DNA of 64,000 nt from an uncultured Cocleimonas sp. (GTDB lineage: Bacteria; Pseudomonadota; Gammaproteobacteria; Thiotrichales; Thiotrichaceae). Shown in pieces: positions 63,066 through 64,000 of this stretch. Every line of letters begins with the position of its first letter. The first letter of the stretch is position 1. Under the pieces are notes generated by a model that searched no databases, had not been told where the DNA came from, and was given only the letters and a program-made list of their open reading frames with translations. Where the stretch lies: the NCBI RefSeq assembly GCF_947495625.1, contig NZ_CANLZW010000014.1, positions 48,338-112,337 of the forward strand. Direction: 5' to 3'. A program made the translations under genes and the position numbers.

Positions 63066-63342
63066 GGTCTTTGCCTTTAGCTAATGAATTGTTAGCCAAC
63101 GAGAGTGAGGCTTTTTCAAAAATATCCATTACATTACTATCTAATAATTTACCAGAAGCTAATTGATCAAAGCCCTTACTGACTTCTTCTCTTAAAATCT
63201 TATATTGTTGATCTTTGATATCATCTTTTTCAAATAATAATCTCAATCCATCGCGGATTACTTCACTTGAAGAGGTGTATAAGCCTTCTGATACTTTTTC
63301 AGTGATTCTTCGTTCGAACTCTTTACCTAAAGTGATATTCAT
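63055..63342 (-). CDS. ParD/CopG-family antitoxin
   Basis: The 95-residue protein begins with a ribbon-helix-helix (MNITLGKEFERRITEKVSEG, SSSEVIRDGLRLLFEKD) and has a flexible C-terminal tail that should wrap the toxin. It is encoded just before the ParE-like toxin, with overlapping ends. A perfect 42-bp palindrome lies 24 bases upstream and is the expected autoregulatory operator. Confidence 0.9.
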   Translation of the reverse strand: MNITLGKEFERRITEKVSEGLYTSSSEVIRDGLRLLFEKDDIKDQQYKILREEVSKGFDQLASGKLLDSNVMDIFEKASLSLANNSLAKGKDHQI

Positions 63343-63366
63343 AAATTAGACTCCCATGGTTGCATG

Positions 63367-63408
63367 TGTATTACATGTATATTATGCGCATAATATACAT
63401 GTAATACA
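63367..63408. promoter_or_regulatory. Perfect 42-bp palindrome, antitoxin operator
   Basis: The two 21-base arms are exact reverse complements, centred on GCGC, and contain ACATGTAT/ATACATGT. Position just upstream of parD-like gene fits a site for RHH dimers bound in tandem. Confidence 0.85.
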
Positions 63409-63416
63409 AGTTGGAT

Positions 63417-63444
63417 AAAAAGTGCCTAAAAGGTAGGGGGTGCC
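63417..63444 (+). repeat. G-element copy 16
   Basis: A5-GTGCCT followed by AAAAGGTAGGGGGTGCC, with five G. Confidence 0.75.
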
Positions 63445-63475
63445 ATCTAAACAGTCAGCAGTCGTTATTAAATCC

Positions 63476-63612
63476 CTACGCCAACGCCTGCGCAATAAAG
63501 TCCGGCTTTACCCGAGTACCACCAACTTCTTGATTAGTTTTTTCATCAAACCAGAATTGCATGGGCTGTACGTAACCTAATCCATGCATATAGTTATACA
63601 TCGCGGTAGGTC
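63476..63612 (-). pseudogene. Possible transposase remnant
   Basis: The minus strand encodes about 41 residues, MYNYMHGLGYVQPMQFWFDE and on, ending at a stop. LGYVxPMQF resembles the end of IS3-type integrase cores (LGYxxPxQFE). No other part of a transposase is seen and a REP-like sequence begins upstream. Identification is tentative. Confidence 0.3.
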
Positions 63613-63634
63613 GGATAAGGAACGCCATCCGACA
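63606..63634 (+). repeat. REP-like hairpin, copy 1
   Basis: GTAGG TCGGATAAGG AACGCC ATCCGACA, with GTCGGAT/ATCCGAC stem. Its 5' GTAG and overall layout resemble E. coli REP sequences. Confidence 0.65.
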
Positions 63635-63658
63635 TTTGAATTCTAGCTATCTTGGTTA

Positions 63659-63689
63659 TGTCGTATGGCACTGCGTTTATACGACCTAC
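63659..63689 (-). repeat. REP-like hairpin, copy 2 (inverted)
   Basis: The minus strand reads GTAGGTCGTATAAACGCAG then TGCCATACGACA, with GTCGTAT/ATACGAC stem. Facing copy 1 it forms a BIME-like inverted pair. Confidence 0.65.
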
Positions 63690-63716
63690 GATATGATAAG
63701 CGTTAAGATATTCGGT

Positions 63717-63741
63717 AAATATGCCTAAAAGTAGGGGTGGC
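63717..63741 (+). repeat. G-element copy 17
   Basis: AAATATGCCT followed by AAAAGTAGGGGTGGC, with four G. It is followed directly by the duplicated element copy B. Confidence 0.75.
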
Positions 63742-63965
63742 TTTTAAAGTAGTTCAAATACGTATCTCAAGGAATAACGGTTCAGGATCAAGGTTGTTTG
63801 AGCGGATTCTTTGCAAAAGAAGGAGCGAGTTCCCTTGTATCCCCGTTATGACCCAAGTTTGAATCAAACTTGGCAATGGTTTAAAGGATAAAGTATTTCT
63901 AGATTCGACTGCGTCTCACCCTAAAGGGTCGTCGTCGCGATGCTCCAACGTTGTCTCGTTACACT
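63731..63965 (+). repeat. About 230-bp duplicated element, copy B
   Basis: Closely similar to 49229-49450. It has the same ATAACGG / CCGTTAT complementary pair and an additional near-perfect palindrome (CCAAGTTTGA / TCAAACTTGG) that is less complete in copy A. It may continue past the window. Confidence 0.75.
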
Positions 63966-64000
63966 TGTATGGTATTTCCAGCCTTTATCTACGATCATAG

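Noticed and set aside
3599..63741. G-elements as DNA uptake sequences
   Set aside because: Known uptake sequences are short, occur equally on both strands and are common in genes; these are strand-biased and intergenic.

Overview
The window looks like a chromosomal segment of an AT-rich gammaproteobacterium. Housekeeping genes (purL, mfd, minCDE, valS, a DEAD-box helicase, yaeQ, cvfB-like) place it in that class. Many small secreted or lipidated hypothetical genes and several families of dispersed short repeats resemble free-living marine or Thiotrichales-type genomes, but genus cannot be fixed from the sequence alone. No rRNA, tRNA, CRISPR array, prophage or intact insertion sequence was seen.

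Layout. 0-10 kb: a partial membrane protein, a secreted His-motif protein, an FAH-family hydrolase, an NmrA-type oxidoreductase, a siderophore-interacting flavin reductase divergent from a MarR regulator, YaeQ, an ECF sigma operon (sigma, DUF3619-like, small secreted protein, DUF3106) divergent from a duplicated-domain secreted protein, a tail-anchored protein and OsmC. 10-17 kb: DEAD-box helicase with CvfB-like S1 protein, then HupE-like / DUF4198 and two His-rich lipoproteins, probably a metal-handling cluster. 17-31 kb: purL, an OmpA-type protein, a lipoprotein, a three-gene operon of an unusual membrane-segment-containing SF2 helicase with two zinc-ribbon proteins, and mfd. 31-42 kb: minCDE plus DUF4105, a candidate sRNA, chromate transport genes, an FAD oxidoreductase, LysE exporter and valS. 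42-49 kb: a very AT-rich accessory stretch with a decayed LysR gene, small secreted orphans, two paralogous secreted proteins sharing a promoter/leader and a His-rich motif, and a DUF3127 protein. 49-58 kb: DUF6644/DUF6152-like pair, then a catabolic cassette (LysR, amidase, TRAP transporter, FAD-linked oxidase) that appears richer in G+C. 58-64 kb: an HCCA-isomerase-like protein, DUF3592, crotonase, aquaporin, a ParDE toxin-antitoxin pair and a repeat-rich end.

The most striking non-gene signal is a family of about twenty short intergenic elements with the core AAAGTAGGGGGGTGAC, usually preceded by A5-7 and (GTG/CA)GCCT. Nearly all lie on the + strand. Some form the right end of larger MITE-like units with imperfect inverted ends, two of which carry an intrinsic terminator. 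REP-like hairpins with GTAG tetranucleotides and a roughly 230-bp duplicated element abut some copies. A second signal is that three genes (an FAD oxidoreductase, a LysR regulator and a ParE-type toxin) have well-placed Shine-Dalgarno sequences in front of AUU or AUC instead of AUG/GUG/UUG.

Candidates for undescribed systems are the repeat family, the helicase/zinc-ribbon operon, and the His-rich periplasmic protein set with its HupE-like partner. Everything here was read by eye; no searches were run.
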